Shown here piece by piece: positions 25,268 to 33,471 of a DNA stretch of 58,070 bases. The notes below the pieces were generated by a model. The model did no database searches. It worked only from the letters and a program-made list of their open reading frames with translations, and was not told the DNA's origin. The position numbers and the translations under genes were made by a program. The stretch covers positions 1-58,070 of the IMG/VR virus record IMGVR_UViG_3300048672_000503. One strand, written 5' to 3'. The stretch is from a virus. Each line of letters starts with the position of its first letter. Within the stretch, counting starts at the first letter, position 1.

Positions 25268-25577
25268 TGTTTTTAACCTTGGCAATTGCCAGCTGATGCT
25301 TTTTATTTTTAGCACCAATGATTGCCTTTGTTTCATCAGTGTGTTTTTTGCCAACCCTAGATGCTGCTATGGCCGCTTTTGCTTCATCAGTGTGCTTATA
25401 GCCAAGCCCAATTTTATTTTCAGATGCTCTTTTTGATAAATAAGCGCGATGTTCATCTGAAAAGTTTTTTGGCACGCCTTTGAAGATTGCACTTAATTTT
25501 GCTTTTGTTTCTTCAGATGGTTTGTGCCCAAACATGTTCTTTTTTTGTTCATCTGTCATTTTTACACCTTTTTTCAT
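25260..25577 (-). CDS. NUMOD3-like DNA-binding protein, homing-endonuclease fragment
   Basis: 105 residues from ATG 25577, whose ATGA overlaps the stop of the upstream HNH-like gene. It contains repeated NUMOD3-like motifs: PSEETKAKLS, HTDEAKAAIA, HTDETKAII, short helices that bind DNA in homing endonucleases. No catalytic domain is present. Together with the gene before it, it looks like a split or decayed HNH endonuclease. Confidence 0.6.
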   Translation of the reverse strand: MKKGVKMTDEQKKNMFGHKPSEETKAKLSAIFKGVPKNFSDEHRAYLSKRASENKIGLGYKHTDEAKAAIAASRVGKKHTDETKAIIGAKNKKHQLAIAKVKNSG

Positions 25578-25846
25578 ATCAACTCCAATAGTTTTTCTTT
25601 GATGATGTGGTACATGCAAGTTACATAATTGATTTTCACTTGGTGCTGTTTATAATCATTTGGCCTGTCTTTTTTCTTAACATTGCACCCCGCTTTCTTG
25701 CCAGCGTGCTTTGCGTTCCAACTCCGCATTGATCTAACGCTTGAAAAATGATCTGATGGCCGTTCTTTCCAGATTAAATCACCATCACCATCAACATACA
25801 AACAATCTTGCAAATATTTTGTTTCAATTTCTTCTGTTGCTTTCAT
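25574..25846 (-). CDS. HNH-endonuclease-like N-terminal fragment
   Basis: 90 residues with YVDGDGDLIWKERPSDHF and WNAKHAGKKAGC, as found at the start of AP2/HNH phage endonucleases. The catalytic H-N-H core that usually follows is missing: the frame stops after YHIIKEKLLELI and a NUMOD3-like gene starts in overlap. Either the endonuclease is degraded or the two proteins act together. Confidence 0.55.
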   Translation of the reverse strand: MKATEEIETKYLQDCLYVDGDGDLIWKERPSDHFSSVRSMRSWNAKHAGKKAGCNVKKKDRPNDYKQHQVKINYVTCMYHIIKEKLLELI

Positions 25847-25854
25847 TCAACACC

Positions 25855-26250
25855 TTACTCATACTTGTCAGAAACACACTTGATGGATTCTGGGATTAAA
25901 AAATCAATTGACTTGCCATTTGGCAGCACAGCCTTTGTTAGCCAATCACTTCTTTGTTCAAACTTTAAAGCAAATTCATTGGCAAACAAAGTAAATAACT
26001 TGCTTAAATCCAATGTTGATTGCCTGCAAGAATAAACTATTATGTCACAATCCTTTCTTAATTCACCATCATATAGCAAAGCACCATATAAGCACCCACC
26101 TGTGAGAGCAACATGATGGTCTACAGTTCTTGCAATTGCCTCAAGTTTGCTCACAAACTCAATTGCTTCTTGCTGAGACCAATGCAATTGATTCTTGCTG
26201 ATACCAATATAATTGCATTGGGTTTTCCAAAAATCATCAAATAGATTCAT
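25855..26250 (-). CDS. Nucleotidyltransferase-fold protein
   Basis: 131 residues with TGGCLYGALL, then RKDCDIIVY and SIDFLIP. The G-G...D-x-D...D pattern is that of DNA polymerase beta-type nucleotidyltransferases. Targets of these include tRNA, proteins and nucleotides; here unknown. ATGA overlap with the polymerase gene implies co-translation. Could also be a MenA/AbiEii-type enzyme. Confidence 0.65.
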   Translation of the reverse strand: MNLFDDFWKTQCNYIGISKNQLHWSQQEAIEFVSKLEAIARTVDHHVALTGGCLYGALLYDGELRKDCDIIVYSCRQSTLDLSKLFTLFANEFALKFEQRSDWLTKAVLPNGKSIDFLIPESIKCVSDKYE

Positions 26251-29006
26251 TTTAACACCTTATACTTAGTTATAAATAAATACCTTATTCCATTCCAAAA
26301 TCTGGCACGAACCATCAAATGAGAACCAACAGGCACATTTTCAACAATGTCTATGCCGATTCTGAAATAATCTTTGCGTCCTATTCTTCCACCTATTATT
26401 CCTGTGTCATCCCTTAGTCGGATGTCAAGATATTCCAACTGTCCTGTTTCAATTTTACCATCACGTTTCTTAATTTCATTTTCTTCATTTGCATTTCTTG
26501 GATTTTTATGCACCAATTCACCGATGACCACACGTTCTTCGCCGTGTGGTATGCCTTCTTTTATATCACCAATTTTCCAAACTTTACCAACAATGCCATT
26601 GGCTTCTGGATTATCATAAATGTGTTTGTATAAAGAATCGAATGGAAAGATATCACCATATATTCTTTCACATTTTTCTATTGTCTCTAATTGCTTTTTA
26701 GTCAGCCTGTTGGCATCCCTATCTGCCATCAATTTTTCTGCTTTCTTTTCACCAATCCCTTTCAGAGCTGTAAAACCACCAACAAGTTTGCCATCACTAA
26801 CACCCCAATTAATTTTTGATAATTTGATATCAAATGCTATGTGCTCAACACCTTCCTTATGGAGTTCACGAAGCAATAACAATGCGCTTTCTTCATCTTT
26901 GGCATTCCGCAAATTGGCTGCAGCAAACTCTAGCAAATGGTTTGCTTTCAAATAAGCACACCAATAACTGATTACAGCATAAGAATAGGTATGTGCTTTG
27001 TTCATGGCCCATGAGCCCATTCCATTTATCATCCTCCAGATGGCATCAGCTTCAACTTCTGCCATCCCTTGTGACGTTGCCCCTGCTATGAATTTCACTC
27101 TATGCTTCTCAAAATATTCATTGCCCATTGATTTAGACATTGCTTTTCTAATTGCGGTTGTTTCCTCCCAGTTAAACAAACCTATGTTTTTAACAATTGC
27201 CAATGTTTGCTCTTGATAAACAGGCAAACCATAGGTGTCTGCCATGTATTCCTCAACCAAAGGATGCATTGATGAAAATGTTTTGCCATTCTTTCTTTCG
27301 ATGTATTTTTGTGTTATGCCTCCACCAAATGGCCCAGGCCGTGCTAAAGCAGACACAGCATCAAATTCATTTAATGTTTCAAATTTGATGCTTTCAGCAA
27401 CAGATCGCACGGATTCACCTTCAAATTGGAAAATTCCACAATAACGGTGATTATTCATCAGTTGATAAGTTTTTTCATCATCAAATTTTAAATCATACCA
27501 ATTGATACCAACATCTGAATCCTCCAAAATTGCTAGGGTTCTGAGCCCAAGCACATCAATTTTCAGCAGACCAAGCCATTCAGCAGCTGTCTTTTCAATA
27601 TGAGCTATTCCCAGATCATCAACAACACAATAGTTTGTTATTTCTTCATTACAAATTAATAAGCCAGCAGCATGAACCCCAGTATGTGAAGCATGACCTT
27701 CAATGACTTGTGATAATTTTGCTGCTGGATAGTTTTTTATAAAGTCTTGTCCTGGCTTTGTTGTTGTGAATGTATCTTCAAGACAATTGGTTACACGCTC
27801 ATCAGCTGATGATCGCTCAATCATCGCCACTTTTACAGCAGCAGTGGAAGATGCCGGAATATTCAAGGCTTTGCAAACGGTTATTAAAGTGCTTTTTGGT
27901 TTGAATTTGCTTATTGTCCCAATGTGCGCAACATTATTTGATCCATACTTTTCAGCCATGTATTCAAAAATGATGTGCCGTTTGTTGTCTGGAAAATCTA
28001 AGTCAATATCAGGCAAGTCTGATCTGCTAACATCGATGAATCTTTCAAAATACAACTTTGGTGGAATTGGATCAATTTCTGTGATTCTTGTTAAATAGCA
28101 CACCAACGATCCAGCTGCTGAACCACGTGATGGCCCAACAAGCACATTATTGTTTTTAGCATAATGAACCATATCTGCAACAACAATAAAATATGAATCA
28201 AAATCCTTTGACCTGATTAGACCAATCTCATAATTCAAACGTTCTTCATATTCATCAGTCCAAATTCCATCCATCTTTCTGTATTTGATGCCATCACGAC
28301 ATAGTCTCTCAAGATCACCTTCAGCACGGATCATTGGCGCAATTGAAATTTCCAAGCCTTCACAATCTTGAGCAATATTTTCAGCAACATCTTGATTATC
28401 AAGCTCATCAAGAACATATTGTGGAGTCATCTTTTTGCCAGACTTGCTTATGAGTTGAAACACATCAGCATCTTCAGGTTTGCAAAATGCATTATCCGAA
28501 ACATCCACAACAGCAAGTTTGTATTTTGCAGCAATCTTTTTCTTTTGATTATTCAAAATTCTGCTTGCAGGTGAAAGATCAATGATGGCACCAACTTTTT
28601 GCAAAAACTCACCATCAGTTATGTCACCAGCAAACTTGAATATATTATCTGACATCCCAATGACTTGGTGCTTATAAATACGCGGTATTTTGCCTGTCCT
28701 TAATGATATTTTTTGGCCATAGGCTTTCGATATGGCTTTATACAGTTCATTTAATCCTGGCTTATTTTTGGCTAAAAACCACATCTTTTGAGGGATATCA
28801 TCATCAGACACTGTGATTTCAATTCCAAGCATGGGTTGAATGCCAGCTGCTTTGCACGCTTTGTAGAATGGAATGTGACCCCAAGTATCACCATCAACTA
28901 TGCCAGCATGAGTACAGCCAATTTCTTTAAGTCTTGCTATGACATTTTTAATTGGGGCATATGTCTGACCAAAGCTATACTCAGTTTTAATTTTTAATTG
29001 TATCAT
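26247..29006 (-). CDS. dnaE: DNA polymerase III alpha subunit (family C)
   Basis: 919 residues. Catalytic PDIDLDF is at about 332-338 and the third acidic motif KIDVLGL near 480; a GPSRGSAAGSLVCYL stretch (about 291-305) is typical. The N-terminal PHP domain is recognisable, but the usual HxHSxYS metal motif reads LKIKTEYS, so its metal site seems lost; proofreading may instead come from the DnaQ-like protein at 30744. C-terminal OB-type part RDDTGIIGGRIG is present. Shorter than bacterial DnaE (~1160). Main replicative polymerase of the phage. Confidence 0.9.
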   Translation of the reverse strand: MIQLKIKTEYSFGQTYAPIKNVIARLKEIGCTHAGIVDGDTWGHIPFYKACKAAGIQPMLGIEITVSDDDIPQKMWFLAKNKPGLNELYKAISKAYGQKISLRTGKIPRIYKHQVIGMSDNIFKFAGDITDGEFLQKVGAIIDLSPASRILNNQKKKIAAKYKLAVVDVSDNAFCKPEDADVFQLISKSGKKMTPQYVLDELDNQDVAENIAQDCEGLEISIAPMIRAEGDLERLCRDGIKYRKMDGIWTDEYEERLNYEIGLIRSKDFDSYFIVVADMVHYAKNNNVLVGPSRGSAAGSLVCYLTRITEIDPIPPKLYFERFIDVSRSDLPDIDLDFPDNKRHIIFEYMAEKYGSNNVAHIGTISKFKPKSTLITVCKALNIPASSTAAVKVAMIERSSADERVTNCLEDTFTTTKPGQDFIKNYPAAKLSQVIEGHASHTGVHAAGLLICNEEITNYCVVDDLGIAHIEKTAAEWLGLLKIDVLGLRTLAILEDSDVGINWYDLKFDDEKTYQLMNNHRYCGIFQFEGESVRSVAESIKFETLNEFDAVSALARPGPFGGGITQKYIERKNGKTFSSMHPLVEEYMADTYGLPVYQEQTLAIVKNIGLFNWEETTAIRKAMSKSMGNEYFEKHRVKFIAGATSQGMAEVEADAIWRMINGMGSWAMNKAHTYSYAVISYWCAYLKANHLLEFAAANLRNAKDEESALLLLRELHKEGVEHIAFDIKLSKINWGVSDGKLVGGFTALKGIGEKKAEKLMADRDANRLTKKQLETIEKCERIYGDIFPFDSLYKHIYDNPEANGIVGKVWKIGDIKEGIPHGEERVVIGELVHKNPRNANEENEIKKRDGKIETGQLEYLDIRLRDDTGIIGGRIGRKDYFRIGIDIVENVPVGSHLMVRARFWNGIRYLFITKYKVLK

Positions 29007-29187
29007 CTTTATTCCAAAATGGGTGAACTACTCTTTCATAAACTTTCTTTTCATTCGCCTTGGCTTTTGTTACTTCTACAACAGGCTTATTTTTACAATA
29101 GCACCTATAGTATCTGGAGTGCCAGCCAAGCTCACAAGGTCTGCATTTAATCCAATTATTCTCTGTCATGACGTTTGTCAACTCCAT
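28987..29187 (-). CDS. Small cysteine-rich protein before the polymerase gene
   Basis: 66 residues (60 if ATG 29169 is used). KCRPCELGW and RCYCKNK form a compact Cys-rich, probably zinc-binding, part, followed by a basic linker. It overlaps the polymerase start by 20 nt, so the two are translated together. Start uncertain. No family recognised. Confidence 0.55.
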   Translation of the reverse strand: MELTNVMTENNWIKCRPCELGWHSRYYRCYCKNKPVVEVTKAKANEKKVYERVVHPFWNKDDTIKN

Positions 29188-29344
29188 GCCACTCTATGTG
29201 TCTTCCAGTTATTGTTTCAGTTTTCAATTGCATTATCTCACCACAAACCTTGCACCTGAGTTGTGTTCTTGACTTGAATTTCCATTTGTGTTTATCACAA
29301 GGCACTTTGGCATGGACAAAGTTTTTTAAAAAATTGAATAACAT
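29156..29344 (-). CDS. Small zinc-ribbon-like protein
   Basis: 62 residues; basic, with CDKHKW near the start and RCKVCGE later, which may together bind zinc. It overlaps the next small gene and begins 2 nt after the stop of the membrane micro-protein upstream. Function unknown; nucleic-acid binding is plausible from the charge. Confidence 0.55.
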   Translation of the reverse strand: MLFNFLKNFVHAKVPCDKHKWKFKSRTQLRCKVCGEIMQLKTETITGRHIEWHGVDKRHDRE

Positions 29345-29346
29345 GG

Positions 29347-29484
29347 TTATTGCCCCAATATTGATTGTTCACTTGATATTGGTGCTCTGTTTGATTCTAT
29401 GACAGAGCACACAACAAATACAGCAAACAAAAAGATAGCAAAACAGAAAAATATTGCAATTGAATCTAATAATTCTTTTAACAT
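29347..29484 (-). CDS. Membrane micro-protein
   Basis: 45 residues from ATG 29484. Residues about 9-29 (IAIFFCFAIFLFAVFVVC) form one transmembrane helix; the C-terminal tail is polar. Stop TAA is 2 nt before the next start. No strong ribosome site is visible, so the call rests on hydrophobicity and tight packing. Confidence 0.45.
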   Translation of the reverse strand: MLKELLDSIAIFFCFAIFLFAVFVVCSVIESNRAPISSEQSILGQ

Positions 29485-29496
29485 AAATAATTTCTA

Positions 29497-29760
29497 TTAT
29501 CGTCTATCAATTATTAATCCGGTTTTATTCAACCAGAATTCAAAAGCAGATTCAACTCTTGCCTTTGCTAATTCCTCAGTTTCAAAGCAGCCAAGAGCAC
29601 TTTTTAAACCTGGAAGTCTTGTTGTTGCTCTATATTTATTTGTTGAATCCTTGGACGCAAAACTATCCCATACAACAGAACCAATTATGGTTGTGCCATG
29701 ATAGCCATCACTGCCATTAGAGAATCTTGCTGTTTGTCTAGCCCAATTTTAAATGCTCAT
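29497..29760 (-). pseudogene. Small gene interrupted by an early in-frame stop
   Basis: ATG 29760 has a strong ribosome site (GGAGAAGACAAA) and reads MSI then TAA at 29749-29751, after which the same frame stays open for 83 codons (NWARQTARFSNGSDG...) to 29497. The coding-like region ends RVESAFEFWLNKTGLII. One base change (TAA to AAA) would restore an 87-residue protein. A recent nonsense mutation or base error is the simplest explanation; the other genes in the window use TAA as a normal stop. Confidence 0.65.
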
Positions 29761-29801
29761 TTTGTCTTCTCCAAAAAATAGACATCCATGTCCATTGATG
29801 A

Positions 29802-30485
29802 TTAATTTAATTTAATATTTTGATTGCCAGAGATCTGGTTGTTTAGGCTTATTCCATTGCCATAATTCACTCCTGCCATAAATTCATTGAGATTTTGTTT
29901 TGTATCCTTCCTTTTTGCAGCAACAAGAGAAACACCACATTGCTTTTTTACAAAATCCATTGCCTCTTCTATTTCAGTTTTATGAAGATTTATTACTGCT
30001 AATGCTTGGCTTGATGAAAATTCAGATTCATCAACTTTATTAATTATCTCATTAACTCTGTAAGCAATTCTTTGTGCTGCACCATTTGAGAAACTTCTGC
30101 CATAGTTACCTTTTATGCGTTCCTTTTGAATTGACTTTAAAACATAATTTGTAATTAAAACAGCAGTTGTTGCATTTGCTTCTTTTCCAATTATGCAAAA
30201 TGTTGCTTTTGTTTTTGTTTTTTGTGATTTTTGTGAATAGCAGAAGCAAAAAAATAATTTTGCAACATAATTTGAAACGATTGCGCACCATCTTTCATCA
30301 TAATAATCATTTTCAACCTTCACACAAGAAACATCATTATCTTTAACATCAACCATCGAAAGATTATGCTTGGCTAAAAGGCCATGAGCCATACGCATGG
30401 CATTATCTCGTTCACCTTCAGTTGCGCCTTCATTTGTACCAAGTGCAATGAGTTTTTTGACTTTGGTTATGATTGCTGTTTCCAC
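29802..30485 (-). CDS. DUF2786-domain protein
   Basis: 227 residues, GTG start overlapping the previous stop by one base (TAGTG). The N-terminal KVKKLIALGTNEGATEGERDNAM and KHNLSMVDV match the DUF2786 domain found in phage proteins of unknown role; the C-terminal two-thirds is the associated conserved region with RIAYRVNEIINKV. Transcribed with a 51-residue leader gene. Confidence 0.7.
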   Translation of the reverse strand: METAIITKVKKLIALGTNEGATEGERDNAMRMAHGLLAKHNLSMVDVKDNDVSCVKVENDYYDERWCAIVSNYVAKLFFCFCYSQKSQKTKTKATFCIIGKEANATTAVLITNYVLKSIQKERIKGNYGRSFSNGAAQRIAYRVNEIINKVDESEFSSSQALAVINLHKTEIEEAMDFVKKQCGVSLVAAKRKDTKQNLNEFMAGVNYGNGISLNNQISGNQNIKLN

Positions 30486-30640
30486 TATAGTTCTCCAATC
30501 AAAGCAACTACTCTTTTTAAAGCAACTTCTTTATTAGCAAAGACAGTCACCTTAAAAAATATTCCTTTATTTAACTTATCAGCTAGAGAATTATTCAATT
30601 TTGATAATTCAACAACGTTCATATTTTCTAAGTTTTTCAT
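30485..30640 (-). CDS. Small early protein, first gene of its operon
   Basis: 51 residues from ATG 30640, directly after the promoter-leader module and its AAAGGTGAATATC ribosome site. Mostly helical, charged, with a short hydrophobic centre (GIFFKVTVFA). Stop overlaps the next start (TAGTG), so it is translationally coupled to the DUF2786 gene. No family recognised. Confidence 0.65.
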   Translation of the reverse strand: MKNLENMNVVELSKLNNSLADKLNKGIFFKVTVFANKEVALKRVVALIGEL

Positions 30641-30676
30641 GATATTCACCTTTATATTAGTTTTGAGTTTTAGTTT

Positions 30677-30738
30677 AGTCCGGTAAAAGTTCTTACCGGA
30701 CTTGAAACAAATTATAATGCTTTTTTACAAAAAGTAAA
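30677..30738 (-). promoter_or_regulatory. Early promoter with 5' hairpin leader, copy P4
   Basis: Minus-strand TTTACT (30733-30738), 16-bp spacer, TATAAT (30711-30716), then a perfect 10-bp hairpin (30677-30686 with 30693-30702; AGTCCGGTAA and its complement). The predicted transcription start is within a few bases of the stem, so the mRNA should begin with it. This is a reference copy of the family. Confidence 0.85.
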
Positions 30739-30743
30739 GTTTT

Positions 30744-31283
30744 TTATTTCAATTTTTCAAAAAAACTATCAGCAATTAAAATTTCATACAATGCCATAGC
30801 ATCATCCATAGCACGATGTGTCTGTGCCAGTGGCTTTCCAATGATATGTTCATACAATGCTTTCATAGTTGGACGTTTGCCAAACAGTGGTGTGTATTCC
30901 TGAGCGGTGCATATTATTTCAGGTGGCCATGGAAAGTCTAAGCACTCACACCGCTCAAGATCAAACCGGATTAAGCTGGTGTCAAATGGAGCATTGTGTG
31001 CAATAAAAATATCAACATCTTCAAAAACTGCTTTTATTTCATCAAGCAATTCACAAAAGCTATGTTCATGCTCAAGCTGCTCTGTTTTAATTCCAGTGAT
31101 TTTTGTAATGACTGGATCAAGCGGTAAATTGCCTGGATTAATAAGCCAGTTGTGTTTATCAAGAACTTGCTTTCCATCAGTAATCACAACCCCAAGTTCA
31201 ATTATTCTAGGCTGTTTATCAATTCCCGCCAGTTCGGCCAGTGTCAATCCTGTTGTTTCTGTGTCAACTATTGCTATTTTCAT
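30744..31283 (-). CDS. DnaQ-like 3'-5' exonuclease
   Basis: 179 residues from ATG 31283 (RBS GGAGGTTAAAGCC). DEDDh motifs are visible: VDTETTG near the start, IAHNAPFD in the middle, and QTHRAMDDA near the end. This fits the epsilon proofreading subunit; here it is a separate protein that could serve the family C polymerase at 26247. Overlaps the preceding small gene. Confidence 0.85.
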   Translation of the reverse strand: MKIAIVDTETTGLTLAELAGIDKQPRIIELGVVITDGKQVLDKHNWLINPGNLPLDPVITKITGIKTEQLEHEHSFCELLDEIKAVFEDVDIFIAHNAPFDTSLIRFDLERCECLDFPWPPEIICTAQEYTPLFGKRPTMKALYEHIIGKPLAQTHRAMDDAMALYEILIADSFFEKLK

Positions 31284-31419
31284 TGGCTTTAACCTCCTCA
31301 ATTAAAATCTTGGCTTGATTGATTAGATACCGATTGCCAGATGATTTTGGCTGTGGTTCATAAAGATTGATGATTGCTTTTAGCAACTCAATTGCTTTCT
31401 TCTGCTGTTTATCATTCAT
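31264..31419 (-). CDS. Small protein overlapping the exonuclease gene
   Basis: 51 residues from ATG 31419, helical and charged (DKQQKKAIELLKAIINLYE). It overlaps the stop of the GHKL ATPase gene (31416) and the start of the exonuclease gene by 20 nt. Its tail contains the exonuclease ribosome site. No family recognised. Confidence 0.5.
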   Translation of the reverse strand: MNDKQQKKAIELLKAIINLYEPQPKSSGNRYLINQAKILIEEVKANENSNS

Positions 31420-32492
31420 AGTCTTTTCCAGCCTTTTGATTGTTTTAGTATAACTTGAAAATTTCTTTTCACACCGTCGTGCATATGGTATTTATTGTGA
31501 TCATACCATTCCTGAAGCTCATCATGGATTGTTTTCATGACTTCTTTCTTTTCTTTTTTGTATGATTGTGATTCAGACACTTGTGAATAAAAAACATCCT
31601 TTATGACAACAACACGTTCCATTCCGCGCTGCACAAAAGATTTTAGTTGCTCTTGTGAATTAGCAACAATTGAATGTGGGTATTTTTGCTTGAATATTTT
31701 GTAACATTCTTCTTTGATCAACTCAGTTGAATCATACCTAACATACTCAATGTCAGGCACTTCTTGGCTTATCATAGTTGCAATCTCAGAATATTTGCCT
31801 GTTGCCACCCACATCTGTTTAGTCAACCACTTTAAATCCCAATCACTGACGGTTTGCCTATCACGTTCCAATTTTATGTGCTTTGGCAATATGTTGTAGC
31901 CATATTTCAAACATGTTTTACAGATGAATAGGCTGCCGACATATAAAATTCCTGGTTTGTCAATCAATATATCACCATATGGCGTTTCAATTATTTCACC
32001 AATTTCTTTTTGCATTTGCAAACAAGATTCTTTTATTGATTCAACTTGCAAATTATCTAGTCCATGGATGAAAAACTTCAACCCTTTGTTTTTTACAGTC
32101 AAGTTGCTTTCTTCAACTATCAGAAGCTCATCATTGAACTTCTTGTTGAATTTGAATTTTGGCAGCCAAAGTTTATCGCCATTGTGTATTTCCATAGCAT
32201 GATTAAGCCTGGTGAGCACTAACATTGCTATTTTGTATCCTTCTCCAAAGCTGCCAATTGAATCATCAGAATCATACTTGCTTGTGCTTCCAAGCAAAAG
32301 AGTCTGTGGTGACAAAGTTGTGAACTCTGAGATTATTTTTAAAATAGTTGTAGCACCATCTTTTACAAAAACATACTTGAATGGTGATTCTGAATCAATG
32401 GCATTTTGAATTAATTCACGGACTGCTTCAACAGCACCCCAATGTCTTACATAATCTTTGTTCAAAGATAATTCATATATTTTATCAAACAT
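31416..32492 (-). CDS. GHKL (HATPase_c) ATPase, rIIA/MORC-like
   Basis: 358 residues from ATG 32492 (RBS GGAGAATAAG). The N box ELIQNAIDS (about residue 26) and the ATP-lid motif GSFGEGYK (near 82) identify a GHKL ATP-binding domain as in MutL, Hsp90, gyrase B and T4 rIIA-type proteins. The C-terminal half (from ~190) is a helical/mixed region with no recognised domain. Stop of the upstream gene overlaps its ribosome site. Confidence 0.75.
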   Translation of the reverse strand: MFDKIYELSLNKDYVRHWGAVEAVRELIQNAIDSESPFKYVFVKDGATTILKIISEFTTLSPQTLLLGSTSKYDSDDSIGSFGEGYKIAMLVLTRLNHAMEIHNGDKLWLPKFKFNKKFNDELLIVEESNLTVKNKGLKFFIHGLDNLQVESIKESCLQMQKEIGEIIETPYGDILIDKPGILYVGSLFICKTCLKYGYNILPKHIKLERDRQTVSDWDLKWLTKQMWVATGKYSEIATMISQEVPDIEYVRYDSTELIKEECYKIFKQKYPHSIVANSQEQLKSFVQRGMERVVVIKDVFYSQVSESQSYKKEKKEVMKTIHDELQEWYDHNKYHMHDGVKRNFQVILKQSKGWKRL

Positions 32493-32493
32493 C

Positions 32494-32925
32494 TTATTCT
32501 CCAGATGACAAAACAATGCCATTTTCAGTTATTTCACCGCGATAAATTCTGTCCATAGGATGAATTTCATCAAATTCCTCATAGGTGCTGCACCAACGTT
32601 CATTCAATGCATTGCTAGTCAACAACCTAGCACTATATTCATTGGCCGCAATAGCAATAAAATAACCAGGATAGTGCGGTTGGCCTGACCCTAAAGTCAT
32701 GTAAAACTTCTTGTAGGCAAAATCCTTTATTTCATCAATCAGCTTGCATGCATCAATCCTTGTCAATTGGATAAAGCCAGGTTCATCAAAACCCATTTTA
32801 GCACCAAAGTCTTGTGTTAGTTGGATCATCAGACCTTTGGTTGATCCACCATTGAATTGTGAAATTTTTAGATCACAGTCTCTTTCCCTTCCTGTATTTT
32901 TGATTACAGTTAAATCAATATTCAT
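32494..32925 (-). CDS. Early protein of unknown function
   Basis: 143 residues from ATG 32925 (GGAGCATGAA before it). Soluble, mixed alpha/beta, with LMIQLTQDFGAKMGFDEPGF and a C-terminal acidic part. It is the first gene after a hairpin-leader and is coupled to the GHKL ATPase gene. No family recognised. Confidence 0.65.
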   Translation of the reverse strand: MNIDLTVIKNTGRERDCDLKISQFNGGSTKGLMIQLTQDFGAKMGFDEPGFIQLTRIDACKLIDEIKDFAYKKFYMTLGSGQPHYPGYFIAIAANEYSARLLTSNALNERWCSTYEEFDEIHPMDRIYRGEITENGIVLSSGE

Positions 32926-32960
32926 TTCATGCTCCAAATTTTATTAGTTGTAAGTTTTAA

Positions 32961-32991
32961 ATTGCTAACACCTTTAACCGATGTTAGCAAT
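32961..32991 (-). promoter_or_regulatory. Leader hairpin of the 32925 operon (variant of the family)
   Basis: A perfect 10-bp stem (32961-32970 with 32982-32991; ATTGCTAACA and its complement) sits at the same place relative to the start codon as the hairpins of P1-P6, but its sequence is unrelated. Downstream, TTAGTTGTAAGTTTTAAA resembles the conserved TTAGTTTTGAGTTTTA. A -10 such as TAAAAT is weak. Confidence 0.55.
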
Positions 32992-33024
32992 ATTTTAAGA
33001 CGTTTTAATTTTTAAAGCTATACT

Positions 33025-33471
33025 TTATTTGCCTGTATGGCCTAAGCCACCCATACCCCGCTCAGAATCGCTTAATTCATCAGATTCTATGAACTCTATT
33101 GCATCGAATTTGATGATCATAGCTTGGGCTATTCTATCACCTTTTTTCACTGTAAGTGGCTTCACACCAACACCAGCATCCCTGCGCAGCTTAATAAATA
33201 ACTCATTGCGATAGCCTGAATCAATTATTCCAACACAATTAGACAATCGCACCGCGTTGCTGAAGCCTTGCCCACTTCTACTAAAAACAAGCATAACATA
33301 TCCTTCTGGAACTTCAAATGCCAATCCAGTTCCCAGTCCATCAGTATGGCCTGGTGTTGACATATAATACTCTGTATTTCCATCATAGTGAATATCAAAG
33401 CAAGCATCACCTGGCTTGGCATAAGTCGGTATCAATGCCGTTTCAGTCAGTCGTTTTATTTTGACTTTCAC
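33025..33471 (-). CDS. dut: dUTPase
   Basis: 148 residues, GTG start overlapping the previous stop (GTGA). All five motifs are visible: PGDACFDI, FSRSG, GIIDSGYR, GDRIAQ and a C-terminal RGMGGLGHTG. It hydrolyses dUTP to dUMP and pyrophosphate, keeping uracil out of DNA and feeding dUMP to thymidylate synthesis. Near the variant ThyX gene. Confidence 0.95.
   Translation of the reverse strand: MKVKIKRLTETALIPTYAKPGDACFDIHYDGNTEYYMSTPGHTDGLGTGLAFEVPEGYVMLVFSRSGQGFSNAVRLSNCVGIIDSGYRNELFIKLRRDAGVGVKPLTVKKGDRIAQAMIIKFDAIEFIESDELSDSERGMGGLGHTGK

Noticed and set aside
29399-29701. Plus-strand 100-residue open frame
   Set aside because: It lies opposite a minus-strand operon, has no ribosome site, and the minus strand holds a better-supported membrane peptide and an interrupted gene.
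29749-29751. Reassigned TAA codon
   Set aside because: The other genes in the window end normally at TAA, TGA or TAG; only one small gene is affected, so recoding is not supported.
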